From: Lingula anatina | Taxonomy: Eukaryota > Brachiopoda > Lingulata > Lingulida > Lingulidae | Assembly (NCBI RefSeq): GCF_001039355.2 | Contig: NW_019776101.1 | Coordinates: 37,639-85,024, forward strand | Length of the DNA: 47,386 bases | Direction: 5' to 3' | In this document: positions 11,430 through 22,677 of the stretch, one piece after another | Numbering within the stretch: position 1 is the first letter of the stretch | Layout of the letters: each line of letters opens with the position of its first letter | Notes under the pieces: generated by a model | What the model was told of the DNA's origin: nothing | Databases searched by the model: none | What the model saw: only the letters and a program-made list of their open reading frames with translations | Translations under genes and position numbers: made by a program

Positions 11430-11844
11430 CCACTGGTCCTACACCTGCAGCCAATAAAATTTTATTTGGATCAGCAAATTTTTCAGAATGTGTGAATTCA
11501 GTGGTCTGGCATGGCCATTAGATTCATTTATTCAAGTTTTCAAAAGAGCTCTTGTTATTACTAATGCAACTGGGGAAAAGTCCAAACTCATTAAAATTTT
11601 TATTCAGAACAGTGAATCCTGATTTGAACCTAAGATCTAATATCCGTTTATTAGATCTTAGTTTGAACCAGTAATTTTAGGAAATCATAGGTGGTGCAAT
11701 GGCCAGTAAGTTGAAAAGTTTGATTGCAGAACCCTGTTTTAGAAATTCTAGAGACCATAAACTTAATTCCTTAGCCTGGGGAAACTGTGTGTCCTAAACA
11801 CCCCCCCCCCCCCCTTTCACTTAAGTACTATTACCATATAACTA

Positions 11845-12020
11845 CCCAGATAACATGCCACCGGTGGGCCACCGGTGGGCCACCGGTAGCGCAACTGGTG
11901 GGCCACCGGTGGCAGCCACCGGTGGGCCACCGGTGGAATGTCCAGCTAATAGCCGGTGGCCCACCGGTGGCAAGCCGCTTATGGTGGCTTACCAGCGGCA
12001 AGCCACTGGTAAGCCACCGA
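11845..12020 (+). repeat. CCCAGATAAC terminus followed by CCACCGGTGG palindrome array
   Basis: Starts CCCAGATAACATGCC, then about ten copies of GCCACCGGTGGGCC-type palindromes and GCCACTGGTAAGCC variants. It is the inverted counterpart of 22507-22677. Clustered subterminal motifs of this sort are typical of EnSpm/CACTA-like transposons. It may be the left end of a transposon carrying the DUF4806 and tnp2 genes. Confidence 0.6.
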
Positions 12021-12179
12021 TTGTTTTACAGGGTTTTTTTTTTCATTTAATTAATCTTTATTTCATTTAATCAATCTTTAATTAGGGTAATATTATTTAT
12101 CTTTTATCTCCTTTTGCATTAAGAAACAAGTCAGAGATAGGGTTATCACTTATCACTTTTATTTCACATATAATAACAC

Positions 12180-12600
12180 AAGACAACAAAGCACAATGCA
12201 CAAAAAGGATATTTTCAATTCAGATGCAATAATACATTATGCTTAACTACAAAGTTTAATTATGCACAACTGGTAATGCTGATAAAGGTAAAAGCAAAGG
12301 CTTCAGCCAATGGGAGTTCAAGTTCACACAAATATCAGAATGAAAAATATGAAAATTTCATCAAAAAATTGCTACAAGACAGCACAGCTGTCAAATGTAT
12401 GGACAAAAAAGCAGAAAAAATTAATGCACAAAATGGCAAACTGTCAATTCTGATGCATTAATACATTTACAGCAAAGTCAACATCAAATTTTAATAATGC
12501 AAAACAGAATGGAACTAATCAAGTATGATGTAAAGTGTAACTAACTTAAGGCTTCAGGCCCGTGGAAGTTCAAGTTCATACTTTGAAAATTCCAGAAATT
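12180..12600 (-). repeat. Duplicated block in the 3' region of the DUF4806 gene
   Basis: Two copies of about 200 bp share AATGCACAAAA, then TCAATTC(A/T)GATGCA, an AATACATT block, AAGGCTTCAG and GGAGTTCAAGTTCA-like words. They start near 12185 and 12418. Probably the 3' untranslated region of the gene ending at 12765. No open frame is shared. Confidence 0.45.
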
Positions 12601-12764
12601 TTAAAATGAACATTTCATACAATAATAACCCAATCAAGCTGGCTTTCCACTTTGACCTGTATGTCAATTCTATGAGCCATTCTTTTAAGTTACAAAATAA
12701 TATGCAACACAGTTTTCCTTTCATTACATTTGTAGTGGTAGCACACAAATGAGCTTTTGAGAAA

Positions 12765-14621
12765 CTAGTCGGACTCTTCACTTGTGCTACTATCAAATGA
12801 CATATTGTGTTGTTCTGCAAGTGCTAACTGTCTGTCTCTTGCTGAAAAGGAATAATTTTCAATTATACTATTTTATTTTTGTATGTTTGAACTTAACTAT
12901 ATACATACCAGAATTACAGAAATATCATTTGTAACTGAATACACAGTCATGCAATATAAATATATTTGTTAAAGAGGGGTTAAGCTTAAAGAAAGGCAAT
13001 TGAGGCATGGTCAAGCACAATTTCTTTCCACACATTTATCATAATTATTATGAATATAAGGCAATAACAACATATTTTAATATGTACTTACCTTCTTTTT
13101 TGATGGCCCTTAATTTTCTTCCACCATCCCTATCGTGGGCATTCTTAAGCCACAATCTGATGGAAGTGTCAAGTTCCGCTTCCGTGGCTCTGGATCTACC
13201 TGCATCTGTGAAGATATATAAAACTTTACTTAATCCTCCTATCTTAACAATGCTTAATTGGACAGTAAACAAAAATGGTTAAAACAGGAGTTACAAAACA
13301 GAATGGTGTGACCAAAGGACAGAAATAGGTTGATATGTGCTTATCCTTCAGAAAAAATATGTAAAAACCATAAAAAAATAGTTGTTTAGAAGAAATAACC
13401 TTTATATTTTGAACTGTAAATTCACTTCTGGATCATTATAATACAGTTGATATGTAAAATATATCTGAGCAAACATTATTTGATAATTATAATGCAAACC
13501 TTTCATTGCTTTTGTTATTGCAAGGTTCTTTAATGCCACCTTTCCTCCCTTACCAACCCAGTTACACTGGCATGCTAGCTTAGTTTTGAAAACATTACTC
13601 ATGATTCTATCTACTACTTCTTTGGTGGAAAACCCTCCCAGAGTGGCAAGGTGGTTTGACTATTGAAATAAATATAAAACCTTCTTAATTAGTAAAGCAG
13701 ATTTATATATATATATATATAACAAATGATAAGTGTTCAGATTAAAATTTTATATTAATCATTTATCAAACAACATCAACTTTAAAAATCAGCTTAATTA
13801 TTTATTCCATATGTAGCTTCAGCACAACAATCACTACATTAATCATACTATTATTATCATTATTTTATAAAACTTACCAGTAATTTCATTTTTTGCTTAT
13901 CTTTGAGCATAATTTCCACTCTTGACACATCTTCTTTACTTTCCATGGGAAATCCAAACTCCTCAATTGAGACGATATTGACTTCAGGACTTCTTTTCTC
14001 TTTCAATTTTTGCTCTAACCTTGAAAGAGCAATGGTGTTATTCTTCACCATTGCTTTTATCTGTAGTAGGGTGGTGAAGATTAAACGATCTCTGAAAATC
14101 GTAACACAAATAATTTCTCAGTAAAAATAAAAGCAGATTGGAATTTGATGAAAATACCTTATAATGACTATCAAAATGCATCATGTACACTTCCATATGG
14201 CTAGTGTTAATTTAATTAAAACCGATCTTTCCTTTTTTAAACCAACATTTTCAGAAAAAAAAAACTTAAGAACATTTTTAGTAAAACGATAGAACACAAA
14301 ACAACTCAAATGCAAACTGCATTATCTCTTCACAGTTTGGTATGTTATAAACTACCGATGTTTCCATATTATGTTGTCTTATTAATCACCTTTCTATTTG
14401 ATCTGTGGGGATTGTCACTTCACCATCTTTAATTGCACTTACACTGGCTCTGTGAATTCAAGCAGAGTGAACAATATTATGTACATATTGATATTTGATA
14501 TTTGAATTTACTGCTTTTCTGATCAATTCCAGATAGGAAGTAATAACATCTGTTGCATCTGATTACACGTACTTACCTTGCAGGCATTCTCTTTTGTCCA
14601 AACACTGTTCTTGGGTTGTTT
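12765..14621 (-). CDS. DUF4806-domain protein, 5' end missing
   Basis: Six exons on the minus strand: 14577-14621, 14390-14449, 13878-14091, 13500-13659, 13092-13205 and 12765-12841 (TAG stop at 12765-12767). All introns are GT/AG, and phases agree through every junction. The DUF4806 signature is seen as FPMESKEDVSRVEIMLKD (exon 3), then HLATLGGFSTKEVVDRIMSN and CQCNWVGKGGKVALKNL (exon 4). The C terminus ends in an acidic serine tail (SSTSEESD). The function of DUF4806 is unknown to me; such genes are often multicopy and linked to transposons. The first visible exon begins mid-protein (NNPRTVFGQKRMPA). The only nearby upstream candidate exon (14906-15037) joins in the wrong phase. Confidence 0.75.
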
Positions 14622-14760
14622 CTGAAAAGTAATGATGAAGAAAACTACACAATTAAAGTAAAACACAGCACTTCAAATTCTCAAAAGAATTTACATGCAT
14701 AAAAACATTTTCCTTTACATTCTGTGATGACAAATGAAGTGCAATTTTGAAATGCGACAC

Positions 14761-15567
14761 CAACCAACAGCTAAGGGTCCCGACACGGCGTAAACCCTGC
14801 GACACCAACCAACAGCTAAGGGTGCCGACTCGGCGTGAACCCTGCTAACAACCAACTACTTTTACTACCGCCCCAGTGAACCTGCCAGAGAGAACAAGTC
14901 CTCACCTCGAGTGTAGCTCTACTGCGTCCGGGAATCTTCACCCAACGAGTGCTTGGCAGCTGAATATGGGGTGGATGGTGGCTCTTAACCAGGGGGGTCT
15001 TGGACAGGGAGAGAACCACTGCTAAACGCATTTTCACTCACGTGTAGCTACCGTTTAGCAGAAATGTCAAGTTTTCTGACAATCTTCTGAATCTCCGCAA
15101 TAGATATTTACAGGGCTTATTACAACAGCACTGGTACATTGAAAAGGAATAAATTATACATTAACTAAGTTAAAATATTCAGCGCATGAGTCAAATGCAC
15201 TTAAAGGCACTTTTTCTGTGTTCACAATAATTTAATTGAAATTTTCATTACAATACTTCAAGAGAAGACCCCTGGCTTCCTTAACTACATGTATGTTTAT
15301 AGGTAAAAGAAGGATCGCAGTCTTCAAACTAATTAAATTATTATCTCTATAACAATGTCTCACAATTTAAAAATTTCGGAGAATACTTAAAATATGCATC
15401 GGAGCTAAGATTGGCGTCAGTACGATAAATTATTATTAAATTAAGATACGAAATCAAGGTGATGGTCACAATTACCACATTGAATGAGGAATAAGTCGCA
15501 TCGGTCCCGTCGGAGCGCAGCGCAGTTTTCAAGTCATTGCATATTTCAGACGTTTTGCTGATATTTT
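14761..15567 (+). repeat. 807-bp duplication, copy 1, abutting the assembly gap
   Basis: Matches 20881-21687 base for base at a constant offset of 6120, apart from two differences in the first 40 bp that fall within minisatellite units. It starts inside a minisatellite unit and runs straight into the N run. Either a very recent duplication or an assembly product. Confidence 0.95.
14906..15037 (-). CDS. Possible first exon (44 codons) of unknown gene, copy 1
   Basis: Opens with ATG (MKMRLAVVLSLSKTPLV) and reaches a CTCGAG|GTGAGG splice donor after 44 codons. It is repeated identically at 21026-21157. It ends in phase 0, which does not fit the DUF4806 exon at 14577-14621. No protein family recognised. 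It may be a shared leader exon or a chance frame. Confidence 0.25.
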
Positions 15568-16195
15568 NNNNNNNNNNNNNNNNNNNNNNNNNNNNNNNNN
15601 NNNNNNNNNNNNNNNNNNNNNNNNNNNNNNNNNNNNNNNNNNNNNNNNNNNNNNNNNNNNNNNNNNNNNNNNNNNNNNNNNNNNNNNNNNNNNNNNNNNN
15701 NNNNNNNNNNNNNNNNNNNNNNNNNNNNNNNNNNNNNNNNNNNNNNNNNNNNNNNNNNNNNNNNNNNNNNNNNNNNNNNNNNNNNNNNNNNNNNNNNNNN
15801 NNNNNNNNNNNNNNNNNNNNNNNNNNNNNNNNNNNNNNNNNNNNNNNNNNNNNNNNNNNNNNNNNNNNNNNNNNNNNNNNNNNNNNNNNNNNNNNNNNNN
15901 NNNNNNNNNNNNNNNNNNNNNNNNNNNNNNNNNNNNNNNNNNNNNNNNNNNNNNNNNNNNNNNNNNNNNNNNNNNNNNNNNNNNNNNNNNNNNNNNNNNN
16001 NNNNNNNNNNNNNNNNNNNNNNNNNNNNNNNNNNNNNNNNNNNNNNNNNNNNNNNNNNNNNNNNNNNNNNNNNNNNNNNNNNNNNNNNNNNNNNNNNNNN
16101 NNNNNNNNNNNNNNNNNNNNNNNNNNNNNNNNNNNNNNNNNNNNNNNNNNNNNNNNNNNNNNNNNNNNNNNNNNNNNNNNNNNNNNNNNNNNNNN
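15568..16195. other. Assembly gap, 628 N
   Basis: Unknown sequence. Frames crossing it are meaningless. The sequence on its left is duplicated at 20881-21687, so contig order or size here may be wrong. Confidence 1.
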
Positions 16196-16260
16196 CTATT
16201 GAAGTTGAATAGGAAGTCATATACTGGCAATTTACTGTGACCTTGGAATTGAACTTTGAC

Positions 16261-16443
16261 CTACCTTACGATGAACTTAACTTTGATTGTACCATTTTTA
16301 GTTATATATATATTTTTTGCATATTTTGAAAATTCTTGTTGATTGCATTTTTACAGCTTGTCAAGCACAAGACTGGTGGCTGTGTTCCTTATTTTGTGTA
16401 TGTGGGGGTCTATACGAATGCGCTTGCTCCAGCTGGTGGTACA
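16261..16443 (+). repeat. Helentron-like 3' segment without its terminal hairpin
   Basis: Matches 42433-42613, from TACCTTACGATGAACTTAAC to GCTGGTGGTACA. It then breaks off where the other copy continues AATATTCGG plus hairpin. The missing tail, beginning ACAATATTCGG, is found at 22678. This is consistent with an insertion that duplicated ACA. Confidence 0.75.
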
Positions 16444-16446
16444 TAT

Positions 16447-16456
16447 GCACACACAC

Positions 16457-16492
<36 letters not shown>

Positions 16493-16500
16493 GCACACAA
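16447..16500 (+). repeat. (CA)n microsatellite
   Basis: CA dinucleotide run with a few interruptions directly after the Helentron-like segment. Confidence 0.85.
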
Positions 16501-16628
16501 AATTGATGCTAAAGACTGGTGAGAAACACCTCATTATGTAATGAAAGAAACCTAATTTGAACAAATATATCTTCTGTATGACAAAACACATGTGCAAGTT
16601 CAGAATTTTTTTATTTAATTTCCACAAA

Positions 16629-18713
16629 TTAAAGCAATGGAATAGACACATATTCTTCATTGAAAGGTAACAATACAATCTTAGCAGCAATATCTGTTAC
16701 ATCAAATATGTATAAACGTTCAGTGAGGTCACTAACTAAAGATATATTAATTTCATGTGAATTGAAAGGGTAATCAAAAAAAGGCCTTTGCCGTCTAAAT
16801 TTATTACATACACAATGTCTTACCTCACCCACACAAATTAAATTTACAACAATGAACGTAGCCTCACCAATCAAAACAGCATTATCTGGCGTTTTTGTAG
16901 ACAGCATAAAGTTTGGCATAAAAATCTGTTGGTACTGTACACATTTAGCATTTTCAAAAGTTGCAGGAAGAGGGCCGTGTAAATGTTTTTTTTTGCAAAA
17001 TGTTTCTTTTCTTTTCAAAGATGGAGACAAGTACATCTTTTCATCAAGACGCCGTATGGCTTGTTGAAGGGGGAATTTAGGTTTTCTTATTAATTTTTTG
17101 ATACTGTGAAGGTAGTTTTCAAATGGAAATCCCGAAAATAGATGTAAAGGACCATATAACTTTGATTGATCTGCTAAATGTGTTAAGACATGAACATTGT
17201 ATATGACCATCTCTTTACCATATAATGCCGCAAAATGTTCAACAAAAGATACAAACATTTCTTTCACATAATCAACATATTTCTGGCACAGGTTTGAATT
17301 ACATAATATAGAAATACCAGCCGACAACATCAAGAAATTTTTATATACAATGTCAGACACTTTTCCTTTCAAAACTACAGGTCCTGTGTAAAGTAAAAAT
17401 GTCCTAAACTCAGTAGCTTTCCACCGCTCAACGTCACTTAATTTTCTTCCTTTTCTCATGAACTCTCTTGGCAGAAATTGTCCAAGGGCTACAAGACCAT
17501 CAGAGATTGTTCTTGTGACATTAGTGCCCACACGCACATGTAATGGCCCACTAATCCAAATGTTGATAATTTTTTTGACAATGCCCAGACATATAAGGTG
17601 CATATAGTCAAGGGGAAATTTGGTAATCATTCCAATCTTCAGTTCTGTCAAACGGGATACCCCACGATGATGCTCCTCACAAACCATTTCATCAAATGAT
17701 ACATCTGTTCTTAAAGTAGCATTCACTTCAGGGAAAGTCATTCTGTTCATGTAATAAACTCCACGTTGATCACAATAATCACACCCGTAATATCCATTGT
17801 GTCCTTTTGTATATTTAACAAATGAACGAGCTGGTGAATCACAGACAAAATTTTCAATAGAAACCTGATAAACTTTGCCATCAAAGTAAACACCATTGGT
17901 TGAAATAGCCTTCATCTCATCAACAAAATGTTGCAGGTAGGCATTTACATCTGTTGGCTTTGAAATTCCAGACCATAAGCCAATTACAAAAGGCTGTGGT
18001 TGATTTTCCTGACGTATTAATCCCAAAATTGGCCAGAATGAATCGTGTGTACTCTTAAATAATGGTAAGCCATCAATGTTCACTTGAAGTGATAGTTCAT
18101 CACACTGACAAAGATATGGGTATTTTTCCAATTTCAGTTTTATACCTGCCTCAATTCCAAAATGGTAATACTTGCCCCCTGCAATATCTTCAATATTGTA
18201 CTTGGTAGTGGTGCGCAACAGTGTCCGGCCATCTTTTGGAAGCATTGGGAAATAAGGTCTCAGAAGCACGAGTAGGCTATTCACATGAGTAAGTGGTGTG
18301 GCACTATTAAGTGCCCACTCGCGAAGTTTCTCCCTCAAATCATCTTCGTCATCCGTGTCTAGCAGACTGCTAGAGTCACTGCTATCAGCAGAATCGGTTC
18401 CGGCGAAATTTTCAAAAACAGTCCATTCTGCTTCATTATCAGAATCATACATGAAATTGTTGTCAGAAGAATCATCCTCAGCTCTTAGGGGAAGCATTTC
18501 CTGGTCACATACTGCTTCACTCCACACTGACTCATTATCTTCATCAAAGTGACTGTTAGATGTACCACCATTTGTGGATCCAGTTATAAGAGTGCTCTTC
18601 TGTATTTGTGACAAAATTTCTGATGCCTGGGCTGTTGCTCGTCGAAGAAGAGTTCGACCAGAAAGAACTCTATCCTGCCCAATATTCATTGTTGTGAAAC
18701 AACACGCGAACAC
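16629..18713 (-). CDS. tnp2-type (EnSpm/CACTA-like) transposase, 694 aa, intact
   Basis: One uninterrupted frame. The N-terminal ~130 residues are acidic and serine-rich. The core resembles the RNase-H-like Transposase_21/tnp2 family: NIDGLPLFKS (Asp 214), VCDSPARSFVKYTKGHNGYYGCDYC (Asp 292 and a Cys pair), FPLDYMHLICLGIVKKI (about 366-382), YNVHVLTHLADQ (His 508/512) and FPFENYLHSIKKLI (Glu 532). The product would cut and paste a DNA transposon in the nucleus. Start: an ATG at 18713; the in-frame MNIGQDRVLSG at residue 9 is an equally good start. Neighbours: the DUF4806 gene lies downstream in the same direction, and CCACCGGTGG arrays lie on both sides. Intactness suggests recent activity. 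Confidence 0.75.
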   Translation of the reverse strand: MFACCFTTMNIGQDRVLSGRTLLRRATAQASEILSQIQKSTLITGSTNGGTSNSHFDEDNESVWSEAVCDQEMLPLRAEDDSSDNNFMYDSDNEAEWTVFENFAGTDSADSSDSSSLLDTDDEDDLREKLREWALNSATPLTHVNSLLVLLRPYFPMLPKDGRTLLRTTTKYNIEDIAGGKYYHFGIEAGIKLKLEKYPYLCQCDELSLQVNIDGLPLFKSTHDSFWPILGLIRQENQPQPFVIGLWSGISKPTDVNAYLQHFVDEMKAISTNGVYFDGKVYQVSIENFVCDSPARSFVKYTKGHNGYYGCDYCDQRGVYYMNRMTFPEVNATLRTDVSFDEMVCEEHHRGVSRLTELKIGMITKFPLDYMHLICLGIVKKIINIWISGPLHVRVGTNVTRTISDGLVALGQFLPREFMRKGRKLSDVERWKATEFRTFLLYTGPVVLKGKVSDIVYKNFLMLSAGISILCNSNLCQKYVDYVKEMFVSFVEHFAALYGKEMVIYNVHVLTHLADQSKLYGPLHLFSGFPFENYLHSIKKLIRKPKFPLQQAIRRLDEKMYLSPSLKRKETFCKKKHLHGPLPATFENAKCVQYQQIFMPNFMLSTKTPDNAVLIGEATFIVVNLICVGEVRHCVCNKFRRQRPFFDYPFNSHEINISLVSDLTERLYIFDVTDIAAKIVLLPFNEEYVSIPLL

Positions 18714-20270
18714 GATATTATTGTCCTACAGAAGCGGAATTTTGTCACCTTCTGCGTGCTATAATAGTGCCATGTTCTGAAATTTTTAAGATGTTCAAGA
18801 TTTTCAAGATAAACAACGTTATCTCCCTTTGGTATCAATTAAATCAGCTAACTATCAAAAAAATTGATACACAAGGCAAGGCAGCGTCAGTTGGACAGTT
18901 TATTAAAACTGGAGGTTTTTAAAAAAAATTATTATAACTATAGAATTAAATTTTAAAAAATAGACGAGTAATACAGAATTACAAGAAGCGCAAAAGCATT
19001 TCTTTCAAACATAGACCACACACCTCGCGCACCCACACTTGTTCACTCATTGATACAAAATAATAAATTTTGCTACATTTGTACATTTAAATATAACCAT
19101 GTGAAGCATAAATCACCAGCTTCATAAATCATAATGCCCATACGTCATGGAAGCTTAATTTCCCTTTTTTCTTCCTACAATTTATGCTGACGATGTGAAC
19201 TTAATCATATGTGAAGTCGGGGAAAACTTCGCGGCAGATTACTAATTTCGATTTAGTTGACCTAAATTGTTCAACATTACAAAATCTTTGCTTTCAATAT
19301 GTAAATACTAAGACCAAGCATAAAAGATCCAACTCATTTAGCAGTTTGGTGAAAGGCAAATTTTATTTATATTTGTTAGAGCAGCTGTTCAGCCGTCTTC
19401 TGAGCAGGCCAAATCCGGCGTGAGCTGGAAGAGCTAAATAGGCTGGTCACTCGCCGTCCTCGCTGCAAATTACCCCATAGCGACAGTGCGACTGCTTATT
19501 TGCCACGTTTTTCGTGGTTAACACTTGAATATTATATTTCCCGACCGTAAAAAGTGTAAAATAAACGTAATAGAGAGAGAGAGAGCGAGAGAGAGAGTGT
19601 GTTCTACTTCAGTCACGTGGCTTAATGTTTCCAAGAACAACTTGCCTCGTTTCAGTTTGTCTAATTTGCCTCGTATAAAACAGACATTAGTACTAAAACG
19701 AGGCACTAGCCACGGAGATAGTGACTGCTAGTTATTTTTAGAAAGCTGTGCAAGCCCGGGGCACACCGTAGATTGTCATCGTATGTAACAATGTACCTAC
19801 GCGGTATTACTATTTTGTGCAAGCAGTTATAATTTTCCGTTAACTTGAATAAAAAGATACTGTTAGTAGTAATTTATCTCAGCAAGGCGGTCTTTTTGAA
19901 AAGTTAAGTGAGTCGTTTGAGAATTTTAGAGAGCCGGCTTGCCTTGCTGTTGTGAATGCAGAGAAGATAGTGATGTCAAAATGTTTTTAAAAAATTATAC
20001 TGTAACAGATTTTATGTTGGTACTTCAGTCCGTACAGTATTAAAAGGGATTCGTCATTGTTTTAAAGGTTCAAATCCAAGAAACAAATTGCTGATGTAAA
20101 AAAGGTTCAAAATGTTTATTAAAATCCAACAAAAATGCAATGTGGTTATATATGGTTACAATGTGTCTGATATTCAGTTATTGTCTTTAAGTCCACGTTA
20201 AATATGTGTCCTTTGGATATATTCAGTTAATGTCCAGTTTTAGTTCTGCATAAACTTCCAATCGGTGGGA
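18714..20270. other. Upstream region of the transposase, no further gene seen
   Basis: Mostly AT-rich. Contains a GA microsatellite (about 19572-19600). No conserved domain in any frame. Probably promoter and spacer of the transposase unit. Confidence 0.5.
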
Positions 20271-20279
20271 GACTGTGAC

Positions 20280-20960
20280 AGCAGTGGCTCCTCTTCTATC
20301 GGCCCACAGCTACAGGTGCCAACACGGTGCGCACCTTTGGGATGGTCTAAGCGGTAGACTTCCCTCCTTCAACCAACGACTTAGGGTGCCGGCACGGCGC
20401 ACACCCTCGGGACAGCTTGCTTCCCGTTTTCCAACCAGCCACCTGCCTAGAGTTCCGACACGGCACGAACTCTCCGACCAATCACCTACTTAGGGGTTCT
20501 GTCACGGCAGAAACCCATGAGAGAGCCCAATCTCCCGTTCTCCGTCTAGCCAACAGTTAAAGGGGGTTCCGACTCGGCGTAAACCCTGCGACAAGCCACC
20601 TGCCTTGGGTTCTGTCACGGCACGAACCCACGGGAGAGTCCAACTTCCCGTTCTCCGTCCAGCCACCTGCTAAGGGTCCCGACACGGCGTAAACCCTGCG
20701 ACACCAACCAACAGCTAAGGGTGCCGACTCGGCGTAAACCCTGCGACACCAACCAACAGCTAAGGGTCCCGACACGGCGTAAACCCTGCTAACAAACAAC
20801 AGCTAAGGGTCCCGACACGGCGTAAACCCTGCGACACCAACCAACAGCTAAGGGTCCCGACACGGCGTAAACCCTGCTAACAAACAACAGCTAAGGGTCC
20901 CGACACGGCGTTAACCCTGCGACACCAACCAACAGCTAAGGGTGCCGACTCGGCGTGAAC
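20280..20960 (+). repeat. Minisatellite, 43-45 bp unit, about 14 copies
   Basis: Unit AGCTAAGGGTCCCGACACGG followed by CGTAAACCCTGCGACACCAA and CCAAC. Shorter units end GCTAACAAACAAC. The first units (20280-20600) are diverged (TAGGGTGCCGGCACGGCGCA); the last seven are nearly uniform. The same unit starts copy 1 of the duplication at 14753. Confidence 0.9.
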
Positions 20961-21687
20961 CCTGCTAACAACCAACTACTTTTACTACCGCCCCAGTGAA
21001 CCTGCCAGAGAGAACAAGTCCTCACCTCGAGTGTAGCTCTACTGCGTCCGGGAATCTTCACCCAACGAGTGCTTGGCAGCTGAATATGGGGTGGATGGTG
21101 GCTCTTAACCAGGGGGGTCTTGGACAGGGAGAGAACCACTGCTAAACGCATTTTCACTCACGTGTAGCTACCGTTTAGCAGAAATGTCAAGTTTTCTGAC
21201 AATCTTCTGAATCTCCGCAATAGATATTTACAGGGCTTATTACAACAGCACTGGTACATTGAAAAGGAATAAATTATACATTAACTAAGTTAAAATATTC
21301 AGCGCATGAGTCAAATGCACTTAAAGGCACTTTTTCTGTGTTCACAATAATTTAATTGAAATTTTCATTACAATACTTCAAGAGAAGACCCCTGGCTTCC
21401 TTAACTACATGTATGTTTATAGGTAAAAGAAGGATCGCAGTCTTCAAACTAATTAAATTATTATCTCTATAACAATGTCTCACAATTTAAAAATTTCGGA
21501 GAATACTTAAAATATGCATCGGAGCTAAGATTGGCGTCAGTACGATAAATTATTATTAAATTAAGATACGAAATCAAGGTGATGGTCACAATTACCACAT
21601 TGAATGAGGAATAAGTCGCATCGGTCCCGTCGGAGCGCAGCGCAGTTTTCAAGTCATTGCATATTTCAGACGTTTTGCTGATATTTT
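20881..21687 (+). repeat. 807-bp duplication, copy 2
   Basis: Counterpart of 14761-15567. Continues rightwards into unique sequence (TATAATAATATTTAGCTAGG), which copy 1 lacks because of the gap. Confidence 0.95.
21026..21157 (-). CDS. Possible first exon (44 codons), copy 2
   Basis: Identical to 14906-15037, including the GTGAGG donor. It is 2.3 kb upstream of the transposase on the same strand, so it could be an untranslated or leader exon of that gene. No acceptor was established. Confidence 0.25.
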
Positions 21688-22506
21688 TATAATAATATTT
21701 AGCTAGGCGGGACCACAAAAAAAAAAAAAAAAAAAAGTGACAATGTTCACTGGTTATATTCTAAAGTTTATTTTAAGATACAAAATTTACTTTTTCAAAT
21801 TGTTATCAGTATCATTTATAAATCTTTTATGGGTCTTTTCCATTTTAATCTTTACTAGACTGAATTTAACGTAAATAAAAGTCACAGAAAAACCTTCTTC
21901 ACACACTGATACACTCCTTTTCTTTTTTTTTCATGTATACACTTTGAAAATATATACCTTAATTATTGACTCGATCTTTCCAATGGGCAAAAATACCAAA
22001 CTTTTAAATACATAGTAGGCCTAATACATATTCTTTTAGACCTAATCAACATTTTTCATATAGGCCTATATCTTTCGCGTTTTGTTTCTTCCCCTCAATA
22101 ACAATGTTCTAATTTCCAGAATTTAACCGCAAAAAAAAAAAAAAAAACAGCTGTTAAAATCAACATTTTTCCCACATTGAAAAGATCTGGCAATCAGCGT
22201 ATTTAAATATTAATTAGGCTTACCTAATTTATCTGAAATATAGTGAAATCCAACCCAGTGACAGCAGCATGACGGAGTAGAGTGGTCGACGCAGACGTCA
22301 CGTGCAGTCGTCGCGTGCATTCGTCGCGTGCAGTACGTCACGTGACTTTAATAGACCAATGAAATGGTAGGAAATTGCGCACTCCGAAATAGGTAAATAC
22401 AGGTTGAAAAACGCGTCCGCCGTAATGGAGAGGTAACGTAATTAACATACGCGTACGCGTATTTGAAAAAAATCTACACTTAACAATTACGACCAGAAAA
22501 TCGCGG

Positions 22507-22677
22507 ATGGGCCACCGGTGGACCACCAGCTACATTACCAGCGGCCCACCAGTGGTCCACCGGCGGCTATAAACGGCAATCTGCCACCGGCTAACCACCA
22601 GTGGTACGCCGGTGGGCCACCGGTGGCTGTTTGCCGTTTATAGCCACCGGTGGCCCGCCGGTGGCATGTTATCTGGG
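22507..22677 (-). repeat. CCACCGGTGG palindrome array ending in CCCAGATAAC terminus
   Basis: On the minus strand it begins CCCAGATAACATGCCACCGG, then palindromic units (GGGCCACCGGTGGC, GCCGTTTATAGCC). Inverted partner of 11845-12020. Its outer edge lies exactly against the Helentron-like 3' tail (22678). Confidence 0.65.

Noticed and set aside
11787-12070. Plus-strand frames rich in ATGGPPVA-like words
   Set aside because: They translate the CCACCGGTGG array; no protein is likely.
14577-15037. Joining the 14906-15037 exon to the DUF4806 gene as its first exon
   Set aside because: The exon ends in phase 0 while the next exon needs two carried bases; the join runs into a stop in the following exon.
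15529-16230. Long open frames on both strands across 15.5-16.2 kb
   Set aside because: They consist almost entirely of N from the gap and have no sequence content.
20280-20960. CRISPR-like array
   Set aside because: Units are contiguous with no unique spacers, and the genome is eukaryotic; it is a minisatellite.
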